Assembly (NCBI GenBank): GCA_045128835.1
Contig: JBGVRX010000026.1
Coordinates: 1-64,000 of the forward strand
Source of the DNA: CALVUJ01 sp045128835
Lineage (GTDB): Bacteria; Bacillota_I; Bacilli_A; RFN20; DUOF01
Reading direction: 5' to 3'
DNA: 64,000 bases
Part shown: positions 23,716-32,326 of the stretch, piece by piece
Layout: every line of letters begins with the position of its first letter
Position numbering within the stretch: position 1 is the first letter of the stretch
Made by a program: the position numbers and the translations under genes
Notes under the pieces: generated by a model
Told to the model about the DNA's origin: nothing
What the model saw: the letters and a program-made list of their open reading frames with translations, nothing else
The model's database searches: none

Positions 23716-24972
23716 ATGGATAAAAATGAAAAAGTATTATTAGTGGGTGCTAATGTTAATGATAATAATGATTTTTTAAATTCAATGATTGAGTTAGCTT
23801 CTTTAGCGGATGCTTTAGATTTAGAAGTAGTCAATTCTATTTCACAAAACCTAAAAGACATAACTTCTAATTTTTATATTGGAAGCGGTAAGGTTAAGGA
23901 AATTAGAACGTATTTAAAAGATCATAAAGAAATTGATTTGGTTATTTTTAATAATGAATTAACAGCTTTGCAATTAAAAAATTTAGAAGATGAATTTGAT
24001 GTTAGAGTAATTGATAGAACAATGCTTATTTTAGAGATATTTGCTAGACGCGCTAGAAGTAAAGAAGCTAAAATTCAAGTGGAATTAGCTAGTTTAGAAT
24101 ATATGAGACCTAAACTTATCGGTTCTAACCTTAATTTAGATAGGCAAAGGGGCGGTAAGAATAAAGGTGTAGGAGAGAAGTTCTTAGAGTTAGATAAACG
24201 TAAAATTGACTACCAAATTAATGAATTAAAGAAAGAAATAGTAGAGATAGAAAAGCAAAAAGAATTAACTAGTAAACTTCGTAACAATAGTCGTATACCT
24301 AAAGTTGCTTTGGTAGGATATACTAATGCTGGTAAATCTAGTTTAATGAACTGTTTGCTTAACTTATTTGGAGAAAATGAAGAGAAAACTGTCTTTGAAA
24401 AAGATATGTTATTTGCTACTTTGGATACTTCAAGTAGAAAGATAAATGCTTATGGTAAGAGTTTTATTTTATCTGATACGGTAGGATTCGTTTCTTCTTT
24501 ACCACATCATTTGGTAAAAGCTTTTAAATCCACTTTAGATGAGGTTAGAAATGCTGATTTGTTATTGAATGTTATTGATATTACTAGTCATAATTATTTA
24601 AGAGAAAAAGAAGTAACGGAAGAAACTTTAAAAGAAATTTTAAAAGATGAAGAAAAGAAAATAATAAATGTTTATAGTAAAATTGATTTACCTACGAATA
24701 ATATTATTGAATTAAAAGATAACGAAGTGTTCGTGTCTAGTAAAAATAACGAGGGAATAGATGAATTGTTGGTAATGATTTTAAATAGTGTATTCTGTGA
24801 TTTAATAGCTTGTAAAATGTTTATTCCTTATAGTAATGCGAATGTTGTATATGAATTAAATGTAAATTCTTTTATTAATGTAAAGGATGAAAGAGATGAA
24901 GGAATTTATTTAGAGTTAGAGTGTCATCCGATTGATTATAAAAAGTACAGTAAGTTTGTTATAGAAGAGTAG
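23716..24972 (+). CDS. hflX: Ribosome-splitting GTPase HflX
   Basis: HflX binds and splits stalled or hibernating ribosomes. The 418-residue protein has the N-terminal HflX domain ending in the glycine-rich linker LDRQRGGKNKGVGEKFLELD, a coiled coil, then the G domain with G1 GYTNAGKSS, G3 DTVGF and SLPHHLVKAFKSTLDEV, and a short C-terminal domain. G4 appears as YSKID instead of the usual NKxD form. I chose ATG 23716, 8 bp after GAGGG, over 23701 and 23710. Ten bp separate it from the next gene. Confidence 0.95.
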   Translation: MDKNEKVLLVGANVNDNNDFLNSMIELASLADALDLEVVNSISQNLKDITSNFYIGSGKVKEIRTYLKDHKEIDLVIFNNELTALQLKNLEDEFDVRVIDRTMLILEIFARRARSKEAKIQVELASLEYMRPKLIGSNLNLDRQRGGKNKGVGEKFLELDKRKIDYQINELKKEIVEIEKQKELTSKLRNNSRIPKVALVGYTNAGKSSLMNCLLNLFGENEEKTVFEKDMLFATLDTSSRKINAYGKSFILSDTVGFVSSLPHHLVKAFKSTLDEVRNADLLLNVIDITSHNYLREKEVTEETLKEILKDEEKKIINVYSKIDLPTNNIIELKDNEVFVSSKNNEGIDELLVMILNSVFCDLIACKMFIPYSNANVVYELNVNSFINVKDERDEGIYLELECHPIDYKKYSKFVIEE

Positions 24973-24982
24973 GTGAATGGGT

Positions 24983-25666
24983 ATGGAATACAGTATTAAT
25001 GTATATAAAAGTAAAGAAAAAAGAAAAGAGATATCTATAAATAAGATTAGATCTTTAGGGATTGATTATTTAGAATCTTTGCCTTTAACTTTTAGTGCAG
25101 ATGAAGTTAAAATTAAATCTATTGAAGAGATTGCTAGTAGATATGTTGCTAATATTTTAAGTATTCAATTTGCGTTTGATACTCTTGATAATGCAAGTGT
25201 AGATGATTCGTGCTTGTTTTTTACTGATTTATTATGTAAATACGGTGTATATAATAAACTAAACGAAAGAGAAGAAAAGGCTTTTAAAAGAGAATTAGAT
25301 GAAAAAGAATTGGTTAATTTAACGTGGGAGTATGAAGCACTTAACGTTTTATCTTGGGTTTTAGGGTTTAAAGCGGATTTAGAGTTTCCTTCAGATTTGT
25401 GTGAGGTAGAACCATTAATTAAAAATATTATTGAGTGCTCTAGTTTTGAAGAATTTATTAGTAAATGTAAATTAAGAGATATTGAAGAGATTTTAGATGA
25501 GTTAGATTTAGAATATAGATATCATTGGGCTATTGTAAATAAGACAATTGATGAAACTACTAATATTGGTCAATTAGATGGGGAAGTTGTTTATGAAAGA
25601 AGAAAAGCATTAGAGTGGTTGTTTAGTGAAGAAAATGATTGGAATAAAATATCGCTAGATACATAA
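24983..25666 (+). CDS. DUF4272 domain-containing protein
   Basis: This 227-residue soluble protein matches the DUF4272 pattern: a helical body with LTWEYEALNVLSWVLGF (the WxxE...LxWaLG motif) and the ending VVYERRKALEWLFSEENDWN (VxERrxALnWl...WD). DUF4272 has no established function. The start at 24983 is 6 bp after AGGTGA; the upstream ATG at 24977 is too close to it. It follows hflX by 10 bp and is probably co-transcribed. Confidence 0.75.
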   Translation: MEYSINVYKSKEKRKEISINKIRSLGIDYLESLPLTFSADEVKIKSIEEIASRYVANILSIQFAFDTLDNASVDDSCLFFTDLLCKYGVYNKLNEREEKAFKRELDEKELVNLTWEYEALNVLSWVLGFKADLEFPSDLCEVEPLIKNIIECSSFEEFISKCKLRDIEEILDELDLEYRYHWAIVNKTIDETTNIGQLDGEVVYERRKALEWLFSEENDWNKISLDT

Positions 25667-25713
25667 TAAAAAATTAATTTTATGTTAGAATAATAATGAA
25701 TTGAGGGATGAAT

Positions 25714-26178
25714 ATGAAAAATAAAAAGATTTTATATATTGTTTTAGGATCATTACTTGCTTTGCTTATTGGTTCTAGTATTTATACTACTTTTATTGCT
25801 AAAACTAGTGCAGGATTCACTTATTTGTTAATTGGGCAAATGTTTATTGGTATAGCGGGTGCCCTTACTACTTTGTTTTTAGGATTAAAAGCATTTGAAA
25901 ACAAGAAGAATCACGAATTATTGTTTATGGCATTTCTAGAAATTTTATTAGTTTTAGGTGTTGTTACTTTAAACTGGGTATTTGGTTATGGCAAAGTAAT
26001 AAATCCTGTTGATTATTTTGATTATATGGGATATGCATCAATGGAATTTAATATTATATTGTATGGTATTTTTACTGTTGTTATGGGCTTACTAGCATTA
26101 AATGCATTTATAAATGAGAAACTTTCTTTGATGAAAGTAGAAGATAAAAATAAGAATAATGAAGAAAAGGCTATTTAA
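25714..26178 (+). CDS. Hypothetical four-TM membrane protein
   Basis: A 154-residue protein with four membrane helices (about 6-26, 33-56, 69-89 and 110-133) and a short Lys/Glu/Asn-rich cytoplasmic tail. No motif or family is recognised. GAGGG lies 6 bp before the ATG at 25714. The terminator's 5' arm overlaps the last codons, so the gene ends its own transcript. Confidence 0.6.
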   Translation: MKNKKILYIVLGSLLALLIGSSIYTTFIAKTSAGFTYLLIGQMFIGIAGALTTLFLGLKAFENKKNHELLFMAFLEILLVLGVVTLNWVFGYGKVINPVDYFDYMGYASMEFNIILYGIFTVVMGLLALNAFINEKLSLMKVEDKNKNNEEKAI

Positions 26179-26190
26179 GCCTTTTTATTT
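26165..26190 (+). terminator. Rho-independent terminator overlapping a stop codon
   Basis: AAAAGGCT (26165-26172), loop ATTTA, AGCCTTTT (26178-26185) followed by Ts; the stop codon is TAA at 26176-26178. Confidence 0.9.
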
Positions 26191-26210
26191 TACTTTTATA
26201 GTAGGATTCT

Positions 26211-26240
26211 TTGACATTATTTGACAAAAAAATATATAAT
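26211..26240 (+). promoter_or_regulatory. SigA-type promoter of spo0A
   Basis: TTGACA (26211-26216), 18-bp spacer and TATAAT (26235-26240), about 150 bp before spo0A. A perfect 0A box lies in the spacer. A second TATAAT occurs at 26283-26288 downstream of another 0A-like sequence and may mark a second promoter. Confidence 0.7.
26220..26228 (-). promoter_or_regulatory. 0A box (Spo0A binding site)
   Basis: On the - strand this reads TTTGTCAAA, an exact match to the Spo0A box TTTGTCRAA. It sits between -35 and -10 of the spo0A promoter, where binding would repress. Confidence 0.6.
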
Positions 26241-26271
26241 TTCCTTAGTTTAGTGGATTTACGTGTCTTAT

Positions 26272-26280
26272 TTTGTCGAT
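26272..26280 (+). promoter_or_regulatory. 0A-like box upstream of spo0A
   Basis: TTTGTCGAT matches the 0A consensus TTTGTCRAA in 8 of 9 positions and contains the TGTCGA core. It precedes a second TATAAT at 26283-26288. Confidence 0.5.
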
Positions 26281-26391
26281 TATATAATTAATTGAACTTT
26301 TTTATTATATTTTGGTTTGTTATTATTGGTATTACTTTGTTATAAACCATATAATTTTTTAGTATTCATAATAAAAAAGGAGCGAAAACAA

Positions 26392-27225
26392 ATGAAAGAA
26401 ATTAGTCTTCTAGTAGCAGAGCCAAATCTAGCTCTTCAAGAAGAACTTAAACAAAAATTGAAGTATGAAAACGAAATAGATTTAATAGATATTGTAGGGG
26501 ATGGAAAGTTGTGCTTAGAGCAAATTGCAATCCATAATAATATTGATGTATTAGTGTTAGATTCAGTATTACCTACATTAGATGGATTTGAAGTAATAAG
26601 AAATATAAAAAGAAATTATAGAGGATCTGTAAGGAAAATAATAGTAACTGCAGGGTTAATAAATGACTGTTTGTTAAATTTTTTAAATGAATATGGTGTT
26701 GAACTATTAGTTATGAAACCATATGATATTAATTCTTTAATAGCTAAAATTAAAACATTAACAATAAATGAAAATAGAAGTAAATATTCATTGATTATCA
26801 ATAATAATCAGTCTAATGAGAATAAAGAGAACATGGATAAAAATAAACTAATAAATGATATTACTCATATTTTACATGAAGTAGGAATTCCTGCACATAT
26901 AAAGGGATATAACTACTTAAGAACAGGAATAGAAGAAATGTATTATTCAACTGATATGCAAGGAAAGATTACTAAAGAATTATATCCTTTTATTGCAAGA
27001 AAATATTCTACGACATCATCAAGAGTAGAAAGAGCAATTAGACATGCGATTGAGGTGGCTTGGAATAGAGGAAATGTAGATTCAATTGATGATATATTTG
27101 GATATACAATAAATGCATATAAAGCTAAACCTACTAATTCAGAATTTATATCTATGATAGCGGATAGATTAAAACTTGAACATAAATCGCAACAAGTAGA
27201 AAATTACTTTGTTAGAGCAATGTAG
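26392..27225 (+). CDS. spo0A: Sporulation master regulator Spo0A
   Basis: Spo0A is the phosphorylation-activated regulator that starts sporulation. The 277-residue protein has a receiver domain (1-125) with the phospho-acceptor D57 (VLVLDSVLP) and the conserved lysine in MKPYDI, and the Spo0A-specific DNA-binding domain (about 150-277) with HEVGIPAHIKGYNYLR, the recognition helix SRVERAIRHAIEVAWNRGN, and LFGYTI-like FGYTINAYKAKPTNSEFI. The acidic pocket, normally two aspartates at 10-11, reads VAEPN with a single Glu. The ATG at 26392 has AAGGAG 9 bp upstream. Two 0A-like boxes upstream suggest autoregulation. Confidence 0.95.
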   Translation: MKEISLLVAEPNLALQEELKQKLKYENEIDLIDIVGDGKLCLEQIAIHNNIDVLVLDSVLPTLDGFEVIRNIKRNYRGSVRKIIVTAGLINDCLLNFLNEYGVELLVMKPYDINSLIAKIKTLTINENRSKYSLIINNNQSNENKENMDKNKLINDITHILHEVGIPAHIKGYNYLRTGIEEMYYSTDMQGKITKELYPFIARKYSTTSSRVERAIRHAIEVAWNRGNVDSIDDIFGYTINAYKAKPTNSEFISMIADRLKLEHKSQQVENYFVRAM

Positions 27226-27251
27226 TGTATACATCTGTATGCACTTTTTTA
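27224..27251 (+). terminator. Rho-independent terminator of spo0A
   Basis: AGTGTATAC (27224-27232), loop ATCT, GTATGCACT (27237-27245) with one G-U pair, then six Ts. Confidence 0.85.
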
Positions 27252-27328
27252 TTTTTTATCAAATTACATTATTTCTTTTAACGCATAAGATTAAAGAATA
27301 AATGGAAAATGATGTTTTTTGTTTTTAT

Positions 27329-27359
27329 TTGATAAAAAATAGGGTATGTTTGTTATAAT
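27329..27359 (+). promoter_or_regulatory. Promoter of dinB (extended -10)
   Basis: TGTTATAAT (27351-27359) is an extended -10; TTGATA (27329-27334) lies 19 bp upstream as a poor-spacing -35. No clear LexA box is seen. Confidence 0.5.
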
Positions 27360-27379
27360 ATTATTAGGAGATGATTCTA

Positions 27380-28555
27380 ATGGCAAAAGTTATTATTCAT
27401 ATCGATTTGAATGCTTTTTTTGCTAGTGTAGAAGAAATCAAGAATCCTAGTTTAATTGGTAAAGCTCATGCGGTAGGAGGAAGTATTAAAAGAGGTGTAC
27501 TTTCTACTTGTTCATATGAAGCTAGAAAAAAAGGTATACATAGTGCGATGCCAGTAGCGCAAGCAATGCGTGTATGCCCTGAATTAATAATTAATCCATT
27601 AGATTTTAATTCATATCACGAGTATTCAGAGAAATTCTTTTCTATTATTAGACAATGGTGTGGTAACAAGTTAGAAGTTGCTAGTATTGATGAATGCTAC
27701 GTTGATTTTAGTGAATACGAGAATTATTGTGATGAGCCAATAAAGTACTTAAAAGAGATGCAAAAATATATAAAAGAAACGTTAAAGTTAGGGTGCTCAA
27801 TTGGTGTTGCTCCTAATAAGTTTTTGGCTAAAATGGCAAGTGATATGCAAAAGCCAATGGGATTTACTGTTTTAAGAAAAAGAGATATTGAGAAAATGCT
27901 TTGGCCTTTAGATATTGGAGATATGTTTGGGGTAGGTAAAAAAACAGCTCCTAGATTAATAGAAATAGGTATAAAAACAATTGGAGATTTAGCTAAAAGC
28001 GAAAATAATTATGTGGTAAAAAATTTATTAGGAAAAGGATTTTATACTTATATCAATTGGGCAAATGGTATAGATAATAGTGAAGTTATAGATTATGAAG
28101 TAGATGCTAAAAGTATAGGGAATTCTACTACTTATGATCATGATTTGATTGAAGAAAATGAAATTAAGTTTGAACTGAAAGAATTGGCTAAGACAGTTTC
28201 TAGGAGAACTTGTATTGCTAATTCATTAGCTTTTGGTATATCAATCACCATAAAGTTTAGTGATTTTACGCATATAAATAGGTCTATTAAACTTGATGAA
28301 CCTATCTGTAATGATGATGAAATATATTTGAAAGCATTAAGGTTGTTCGAGAATAATTATTACTATGATAAGCCTATAAGATTGTTAGGGATTACTGTCT
28401 ATGATTTAAAAGATAAAAGTGAAGTTATTAAGCAATTGAATATATTTGATATAGAGATCAATAAGACTACAACAAATGACATTATTAATAGATTAAATGA
28501 ATTAATGGGAGATAATGTTTTTAAGAAGGCTAGTGAGGTGAAAAAAGATGATTAA
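27380..28555 (+). CDS. dinB: DNA polymerase IV (Y-family)
   Basis: DinB is the translesion Y-family polymerase. The 391-residue protein starts with VIIHIDLNAFFASVE (catalytic Asp, steric-gate Phe region), has YEARKKGI, the catalytic SIDECYVD, the palm GVAPNKFLAKMASDMQKP, helix-hairpin-helix GVGKKTAPRLIEIGI, and the little-finger domain. The C-terminus has QLNIFD, resembling the QL(S/D)LF beta-clamp-binding motif. I chose ATG 27380 rather than 27371, which abuts TTAGGAG. The 3' end overlaps xerD by 8 bp. Confidence 0.95.
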   Translation: MAKVIIHIDLNAFFASVEEIKNPSLIGKAHAVGGSIKRGVLSTCSYEARKKGIHSAMPVAQAMRVCPELIINPLDFNSYHEYSEKFFSIIRQWCGNKLEVASIDECYVDFSEYENYCDEPIKYLKEMQKYIKETLKLGCSIGVAPNKFLAKMASDMQKPMGFTVLRKRDIEKMLWPLDIGDMFGVGKKTAPRLIEIGIKTIGDLAKSENNYVVKNLLGKGFYTYINWANGIDNSEVIDYEVDAKSIGNSTTYDHDLIEENEIKFELKELAKTVSRRTCIANSLAFGISITIKFSDFTHINRSIKLDEPICNDDEIYLKALRLFENNYYYDKPIRLLGITVYDLKDKSEVIKQLNIFDIEINKTTTNDIINRLNELMGDNVFKKASEVKKDD

Positions 28556-29396
28556 GTATTTAGAACTTTACAAGCAATATTTAGTAGTAGAAAAGGGCTT
28601 AGCCATGAATTCTGTTAACTCATATATTAATGATATTCTTGATTATTTTAAGTTTAATGAAAAAGGGGATAGCGAAGGGTATTTTAAATATTTAAAAGAG
28701 AGGAATATAAAGACTTCTTCAATGGCTAGGAAGATTACCTCTGTTAAAGGATATTATTCTTTTTTGTATAGGAATAAATATATAAAAGAAAATACTTTTG
28801 TTTCAATTGATTTGCCTAAAAAAGAAAAGAAGTTACCTAACTATTTAACATATGGAGAGATTGAAAGAGTAATAAATGGAATAAAAAAAGATGAGTATTT
28901 AGAGAGGGCTTTATTTGAAACGTTATATGCCTGTGGTTTTAGGGTTAGTGAATTAATTAATATTAGGCTTAAAGATGTTCATTTTGAAGAAAAAATGATA
29001 GAATGTATTGGTAAGGGTAACAAGCAAAGATATGTGCCTGTTAATGATATTGCTTTGGCTTGTATTTATTCTTATATTAAAGAAGTTCGTAGTAATCTAA
29101 AGTATAAAGAAAAAGAAAATTTATTATTTTTAGGTTATAAAGGAAAGAAGTTAACTAGGCAGTATATTTATTTACTTGTTAAGGAGTTATGTTCTAGAGC
29201 TAATATTAAAAAGACTGTGTCACCGCATGTTATTAGGCATAGTTTTGCTACTCATCTTATAGAGAATAACGCAAATCTTAGGGCAGTTCAAACAATGTTA
29301 GGACACCAAAATATAACTACGACAGAAATATATACGCATGTTAATGCAAGTAAGATTATTGAAGATTATGATAAATATTTTGAAGGGAATGGATAA
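28548..29396 (+). CDS. xerD: Tyrosine recombinase XerD
   Basis: XerD with XerC resolves chromosome dimers at dif. The 282-residue protein has the SAM-like N-terminal core-binding domain and a complete catalytic domain: R132 (YACGFRVSEL), the beta-hairpin lysine (GKGNKQRYVPV), HVIRHSFATHL (HxxR), and LGHQNITTTEIYTHV with the nucleophile Tyr. xerD followed by deoB is the same order as ripX-drm in B. subtilis, which supports XerD over an element integrase. It lies 2.9 kb from the dif-like site in this window. Confidence 0.9.
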   Translation: MIKYLELYKQYLVVEKGLAMNSVNSYINDILDYFKFNEKGDSEGYFKYLKERNIKTSSMARKITSVKGYYSFLYRNKYIKENTFVSIDLPKKEKKLPNYLTYGEIERVINGIKKDEYLERALFETLYACGFRVSELINIRLKDVHFEEKMIECIGKGNKQRYVPVNDIALACIYSYIKEVRSNLKYKEKENLLFLGYKGKKLTRQYIYLLVKELCSRANIKKTVSPHVIRHSFATHLIENNANLRAVQTMLGHQNITTTEIYTHVNASKIIEDYDKYFEGNG

Positions 29397-29397
29397 T

Positions 29398-30591
29398 ATG
29401 TTTAAAAGAGTATTTGTAATTGTTTTTGATTCTTTGGGTATAGGTAACGCTAAAGATGCAGATAAATTTAATGATGTAGGTAGTGACACTTTAAAAAGTG
29501 TTTTAGATAGTGGTAATGCTAGTGAACTTTCTACATTAAGCGAATTAGGTTTTTTAAATTTATGTAGTGATAAAAAGTATCATGCTAAAGATTATAAAGG
29601 AATTATTTGTAAACTTAATGAAGCAAGTGCTGGTAAAGATACTTTAACAGGTCACTATGAAATGATGGGATTATTAGTAACTAAACCATCAGTAACTTTT
29701 ACAGATACGGGTTTCCCTCCTGAATTGATTGCTGAATTAGAGGCAAAGTGGGGAAGAAAGATTATTGGTAATAAGAGTGCTAGTGGTACTGAAATTATCA
29801 AAGAATTAGGTGAAAGACAAATGGAAACAGGAGAAGCAATCGTTTATACTTCTGCAGATTCTGTTTTACAAATAGCTGCGAATGAAGCAATTATTCCTTT
29901 AGAGGAACTATATCGAATGTGTGAGATAGCTAGGGAAGTAACTTTAAAGGATGAATGGAAAGTAGATAGAATTATTGCAAGACCATTTGTTGGAACTAAT
30001 AAAGATAACTTTAGTAGAACTGCTAATAGACACGATTATGCAACTAGTCCTTTTGCTCCTACTTATATGGATGAATTAAAGGATAATGGTTATGATGTAG
30101 TGGCTATCGGTAAGATTAATGATATCTTTAATGGCCAAGGTATTAGTGAGTTTAGTAAAACTAAGTCTAATTTAGATGGTTTAAATCAAACTATTGAGAT
30201 TGTAAAGAATAAAGATTTTGAAGGTTTATGTTTCGTTAACTTGGTAGAGTTCGATAGTGAGTATGGACATAGAAGAAATCCTATTGGATACTATAATTGC
30301 TTAAAGGAAGCTAATGATAAAGTTGAAGAAATGTTACCTTATTTAAGAGAAGATGATTTAGTAATGATTACGGCAGATCATGGTAATGATCCTAAGTTTA
30401 GAGGTACAGATCATACTAGAGAAATGGTTCCATTAGTTATTTATAGTAAGAAACTAAAAAAAGGAATTGAATTAAGTGAGAAAAAGACGTATGCTTGTAT
30501 AGGTGCAACTGTTATGGATAATTTTAATGTTCCTAAGAAAGATTATCATATCGGTGAATCAATGTTAGATGAAATTAAGGAGGCTTTATAA
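29398..30591 (+). CDS. deoB: Phosphopentomutase
   Basis: DeoB interconverts (deoxy)ribose-1-phosphate and -5-phosphate, feeding DeoC. The 397-residue protein has the alkaline-phosphatase-fold metal site: VFDSLGIGNAKDA at the N-terminus, GKDTLTGHYEMMG (catalytic Thr), NLVEFDSEYGHRR, and MITADHGNDP...GTDHTRE near the C-terminus. The start at 29398 gives the usual N-terminus (MFKRVFVIVFDS). It lies 1 bp after xerD, and its TAA overlaps the metG ATG. Confidence 0.97.
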   Translation: MFKRVFVIVFDSLGIGNAKDADKFNDVGSDTLKSVLDSGNASELSTLSELGFLNLCSDKKYHAKDYKGIICKLNEASAGKDTLTGHYEMMGLLVTKPSVTFTDTGFPPELIAELEAKWGRKIIGNKSASGTEIIKELGERQMETGEAIVYTSADSVLQIAANEAIIPLEELYRMCEIAREVTLKDEWKVDRIIARPFVGTNKDNFSRTANRHDYATSPFAPTYMDELKDNGYDVVAIGKINDIFNGQGISEFSKTKSNLDGLNQTIEIVKNKDFEGLCFVNLVEFDSEYGHRRNPIGYYNCLKEANDKVEEMLPYLREDDLVMITADHGNDPKFRGTDHTREMVPLVIYSKKLKKGIELSEKKTYACIGATVMDNFNVPKKDYHIGESMLDEIKEAL

Positions 30592-32186
30592 TGAATAAAA
30601 AAAGAAATGTTTGGATTGGAGGAGCTTGGCCTTATGCAAATAGCACATTACATATAGGTCATTTAGCTGGTCTTTTACCTGGTGATGCTTTAGCTAGATA
30701 TCACAGATTAAAAGGGGATAATGTAATGTATGTTTCTGGTAGTGATTGTCATGGAACTCCTATTACTTTAAGAGCTAAAAAAGAAAACGTTACGCCAGAG
30801 TCAATTAGTAATAAATTCCATGAAGGTTTTGTAGAAACTTTCAATTTGTTAAATTTCTCATATAATTTATATACTAGAACATCTACTGATTTTCATAAAA
30901 ATGAAGTAAAAGAGTTATTGCAAAAAGTATATAACAATGGTTATATTTATGAAAAAGAAGATGATGCTTTATATTGTGAGATTTGCGGTAAGTTTGTAGA
31001 AGATAGAGAGATTACTTATACTTGTAAAAAGTGTGGTAAGACTGCTAAAGGTGAAGCATGTGACTGTGGTGAAGTGCCTAGTTTTGAAGATTTAAAAGAA
31101 GGTAACTGTGCTGTATGTGGTCACAAATTAACAGTAAAGAAAGATAAGAACTTATATTTTAAATTAAGTGCTTTCCAAGATAGAATTGAAAAATATTTAG
31201 CAGAAAATGAAAACCATTGGAGAATTAATGCTGTTAATGAAACTAAGAAATACTTAAAAATGGGATTAATTGATAGAGCTATCACTAGAAACCTTGATTG
31301 GGGAGTAGAAGTGCCATTTGATGGATATAGTCATAAAAGAATCTATGTATGGTTTGAAGCAGTACTTGGTTATGTAAGTGCATGTAAAAGATATTGCTTA
31401 GAAAACAATTTAAACTTTAATGATTATTTAAAAGAAGGAAGCTGTGATTTAGCGTACATGGTGCATGGTAAAGATAATATCAACTTCCACACAATTATTT
31501 TCCCAGCATTATTATTAGCAATTGATGAAAACTATAAATTACCTACAGATATCGTTTCTAGTGAATATTTAACTTTAAACGGTGATAAAATCTCTAAATC
31601 TACTGGTAACTATGAAGAGACTGCAGATATCGTAGAGAAGGGAAGTAGTGATACATTACGTTTCTTCTTATTAGGATATGGTCCTGAAAAGAAAGATAGT
31701 GATTTTAGTATGAAATTATACGCTACTATCCATAATAACGAAATTGTAAACAAATTAGGTAATTTCGTTAATAGAACTCTTAAATTCAAAGGTTTAGAAG
31801 AAATTAAACAAGATACTATGGACGAAGATGTTAAAAATACTATTATTAGTTACTATGAAACTATTGGTGCTAAGATTGAAGAGTATGAATTTAAAGAAGC
31901 TAGTCATTTAGTTTTAAATTTACTTGAATATGCTAATAAGTACTATGATGACAATAAACCTTGGGTATTAGCTAAAGAAAACAGAGAAGAATTTAATAGA
32001 GTAATGTATACATGTGCTACTATTATTGCTAACTTAGCAAATATCTTAAATCCATTCATGCCGGCTTCAAGCTTAAAAATTAAAAATATTCTTGAATTAG
32101 GTGATCTTACATGGAATTACACTCAAATCGAAAAAGATTTAAAATTAAAAGAAATAGAACCATTATTTGTAAGAATTACTTTATAA
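30591..32186 (+). CDS. metG: Methionyl-tRNA synthetase
   Basis: MetG charges tRNA-Met. The 531-residue class I synthetase has PYANSTLHIGHLAG (HIGH motif), a zinc-binding connective peptide with CEICGKF, CKKCGK, CDCGE and CAVCGHK, and GDKISKSTGN (KMSKS motif as KISKS). It ends after the anticodon-binding helical domain and lacks the C-terminal Trbp111-like dimerisation domain of many Bacilli MetG proteins. AAGGAGG lies before the ATG, and it overlaps deoB by one base. Confidence 0.97.
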   Translation: MNKKRNVWIGGAWPYANSTLHIGHLAGLLPGDALARYHRLKGDNVMYVSGSDCHGTPITLRAKKENVTPESISNKFHEGFVETFNLLNFSYNLYTRTSTDFHKNEVKELLQKVYNNGYIYEKEDDALYCEICGKFVEDREITYTCKKCGKTAKGEACDCGEVPSFEDLKEGNCAVCGHKLTVKKDKNLYFKLSAFQDRIEKYLAENENHWRINAVNETKKYLKMGLIDRAITRNLDWGVEVPFDGYSHKRIYVWFEAVLGYVSACKRYCLENNLNFNDYLKEGSCDLAYMVHGKDNINFHTIIFPALLLAIDENYKLPTDIVSSEYLTLNGDKISKSTGNYEETADIVEKGSSDTLRFFLLGYGPEKKDSDFSMKLYATIHNNEIVNKLGNFVNRTLKFKGLEEIKQDTMDEDVKNTIISYYETIGAKIEEYEFKEASHLVLNLLEYANKYYDDNKPWVLAKENREEFNRVMYTCATIIANLANILNPFMPASSLKIKNILELGDLTWNYTQIEKDLKLKEIEPLFVRITL

Positions 32187-32208
32187 TTCAAATTAGTAAT
32201 GTATAATT

Positions 32209-32240
32209 AAGGAGCAAGTTTATCATTTGTTCCTTTTTTT
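32209..32240 (+). terminator. Rho-independent terminator of metG
   Basis: AAGGAGCAA (32209-32217) pairs with TTGTTCCTT (32227-32235), followed by T residues. It ends the dinB-xerD-deoB-metG transcript. Confidence 0.85.
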
Positions 32241-32259
32241 ATTAATAAATAATCTCAAA

Positions 32260-32287
32260 ATATTACATAATATATATTATGCGAAGT
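32260..32287 (+). other. Candidate chromosomal dif site (XerCD)
   Basis: Arms ATATTACATAA and TTATGCGAAGT flank a TATATA centre, giving the 11-6-11 plan of a dif site. Compared from memory with B. subtilis dif, the centre is identical and the right arm agrees in 8 of 11 positions. It lies exactly where gene direction switches from mostly + to mostly -, as expected of a replication terminus. Confidence 0.65.
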
Positions 32288-32289
32288 TA
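32276..32289 (+). repeat. Direct repeat A, left copy
   Basis: ATTATGCGAAGTTA, overlapping the right arm of the dif-like site; identical to 34682-34695. Confidence 0.8.
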
Positions 32290-32326
32290 ATTAAATGCGC
32301 CAACATTATGTATTGGAGGTACTGTA

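Noticed and set aside
28548..29396. Tyrosine recombinase as integrase of the element at 32.3-34.7 kb
   Set aside because: It lies 2.9 kb outside the element, in the conserved xerD-deoB context and with XerD-like length and motifs, so it is the housekeeping enzyme.
32276..32289. loxP-like GAAGTTA in the direct repeat
   Set aside because: Only a short part matches loxP and there is no inverted 13-bp arm pair; the dif comparison fits better.
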